NCBI GenBank assembly: GCA_014381545.1
Contig: JACNLL010000047.1
Location: 1-36,807 of the forward strand
DNA length: 36,807 nt
Source of the DNA: Candidatus Desulfaltia bathyphila
GTDB lineage: Bacteria > Desulfobacterota > Desulfobacteria > Desulfobacterales > ETH-SRB1
Direction of reading: 5' to 3'
The notes beneath the pieces are model-generated. The model did not search any database. It had not been told where the DNA came from and worked only from the letters and a program-made list of their open reading frames with translations. Shown here in pieces: positions 35,964-36,807 of this stretch. The first letter of the stretch is position 1, and each line of letters begins with the position of its first letter. The translations under genes were made by a program, and so were the position numbers.

Positions 35964-36807
35964 AGAAAATAGTAATTTCCGCTTCCCGCAGAACAGACAT
36001 TCCAGCCTTCTACATGCGCTGGTTTATGGAGCAGATTCAAAACAAATACTTTGAAGTTATAAATCCATACAACAGGCATGTATCAGTAACTCCTGCAAGA
36101 CCCGACATGGTTCACACCATTGTGTTCTGGTCAAAAAATTTTGGTCCCTTTATAGAGGGCAAATTCGGTGAAAAGCTTCTAAAAATGGGATTTAATCTCT
36201 TTTTTAATTTTACCATCAATTCGGATTCGCCCATACTTGAGCCTAATGTGCCCCCTTTAAAGGAACGCTTAAAGCAGCTTGAATATCTCTGCGGCAATTT
36301 TGGCGCAAGATGTATAAACTGGAGGTTTGATCCAATATGTTTTTACAAGACAAACAATGGAGGCATAAAAGAGAATCTGCATGATCTCACGATAATTACA
36401 AAAAAAGCATCAAAAAGCGGTATAAAAAGATGTATAGTAAGCTTTATGGATGATTACCCGAAAATTCGAAAAAGGGTTGCATCAATACCGGGTTTCTCCT
36501 TTATCCATCCGCCTATTGAAAAGAAAAAAGGAATTATTTTAAAAATTGAAAAGGAGCTTGCAGCAAAAAAGATTAACATATATACCTGCTGTGAAAAGGA
36601 ATTGATGAATATATTACCGGTAAATTCCGGCATCAAGCAAAGTTCATGCATACCAAACGATCTTCTGGTAAAAATATACGGCGGAAAACTTTCCTTTAGA
36701 AAGGATTCCGGCCAGAGAAAAAACCAGGGGTGCAAGTGCATGGTCTCTATTGACATAGGATCATACAACCTTCATCCATGTTATCATAATTGTCTTTTCT
36801 GTTATGC
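35960..36807 (+). CDS. DUF1848 family protein, 3'-truncated by window edge (absent from ORF track)
   Basis: Open frame to the window end: MKKIVISASRRTDIPAFYMRWFMEQI...VFWSKNFGPF...NWRFDPICFYK...GCKCMVSIDIGSYNLHPCYHNCLFCYA. Confidence 0.88.
   Translation, partial: MKKIVISASRRTDIPAFYMRWFMEQIQNKYFEVINPYNRHVSVTPARPDMVHTIVFWSKNFGPFIEGKFGEKLLKMGFNLFFNFTINSDSPILEPNVPPLKERLKQLEYLCGNFGARCINWRFDPICFYKTNNGGIKENLHDLTIITKKASKSGIKRCIVSFMDDYPKIRKRVASIPGFSFIHPPIEKKKGIILKIEKELAAKKINIYTCCEKELMNILPVNSGIKQSSCIPNDLLVKIYGGKLSFRKDSGQRKNQGCKCMVSIDIGSYNLHPCYHNCLFCY

Noticed and set aside
1-36807. tRNA, rRNA or prophage content
   Set aside because: No tRNA-like or rRNA sequence, integrase, transposase or phage structural gene was recognised by reading; a tRNAscan/Infernal run would settle this.

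Overview
The window looks chromosomal and is probably from a sulfate-reducing or syntrophic Desulfobacterota-type anaerobe. I infer this from gene content (canonical DsrC, Hdr/Flx redox proteins, AhbA-like protein, UbiD, PflX); no search was run. From start to end it carries: partial ubiD; pflX-like radical SAM, nadE and miaA; a large redox cluster (membrane cytochrome b/c plus double-HdrC fusion, HdrB, double-length HdrA, and FlxD/C/B/A-like subunits) followed by dsrC and an ahbA-like gene; a nitrilase; rmuC with a small membrane ORF; an AI-2E transporter, gyrA, gpsA, radC and a small Cys protein; pgk; a VTT/DedA-like protein; an uncharacterised 361-aa protein; GNAT; a histidine kinase/response regulator pair; a coupled cassette of an uncharacterised 618-aa protein, a GT4-type glycosyltransferase and an HAD phosphatase; an FMN-reductase-like protein; and a 3'-truncated DUF1848 protein missing from the ORF track. 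The main points for follow-up are: (1) an Hdr-Flx electron-bifurcation module whose HdrC is fused to a membrane cytochrome with a predicted periplasmic CxxCH, next to dsrC; (2) an apparent -1 frameshift at an in-phase A_AAA_AAA heptamer near the start of the HAD gene; (3) the uncharacterised 618-aa/GT/HAD cassette; and (4) several families of dispersed inverted repeats, including MITE-like elements and a heptamer-palindrome module beside the dsrC promoter.
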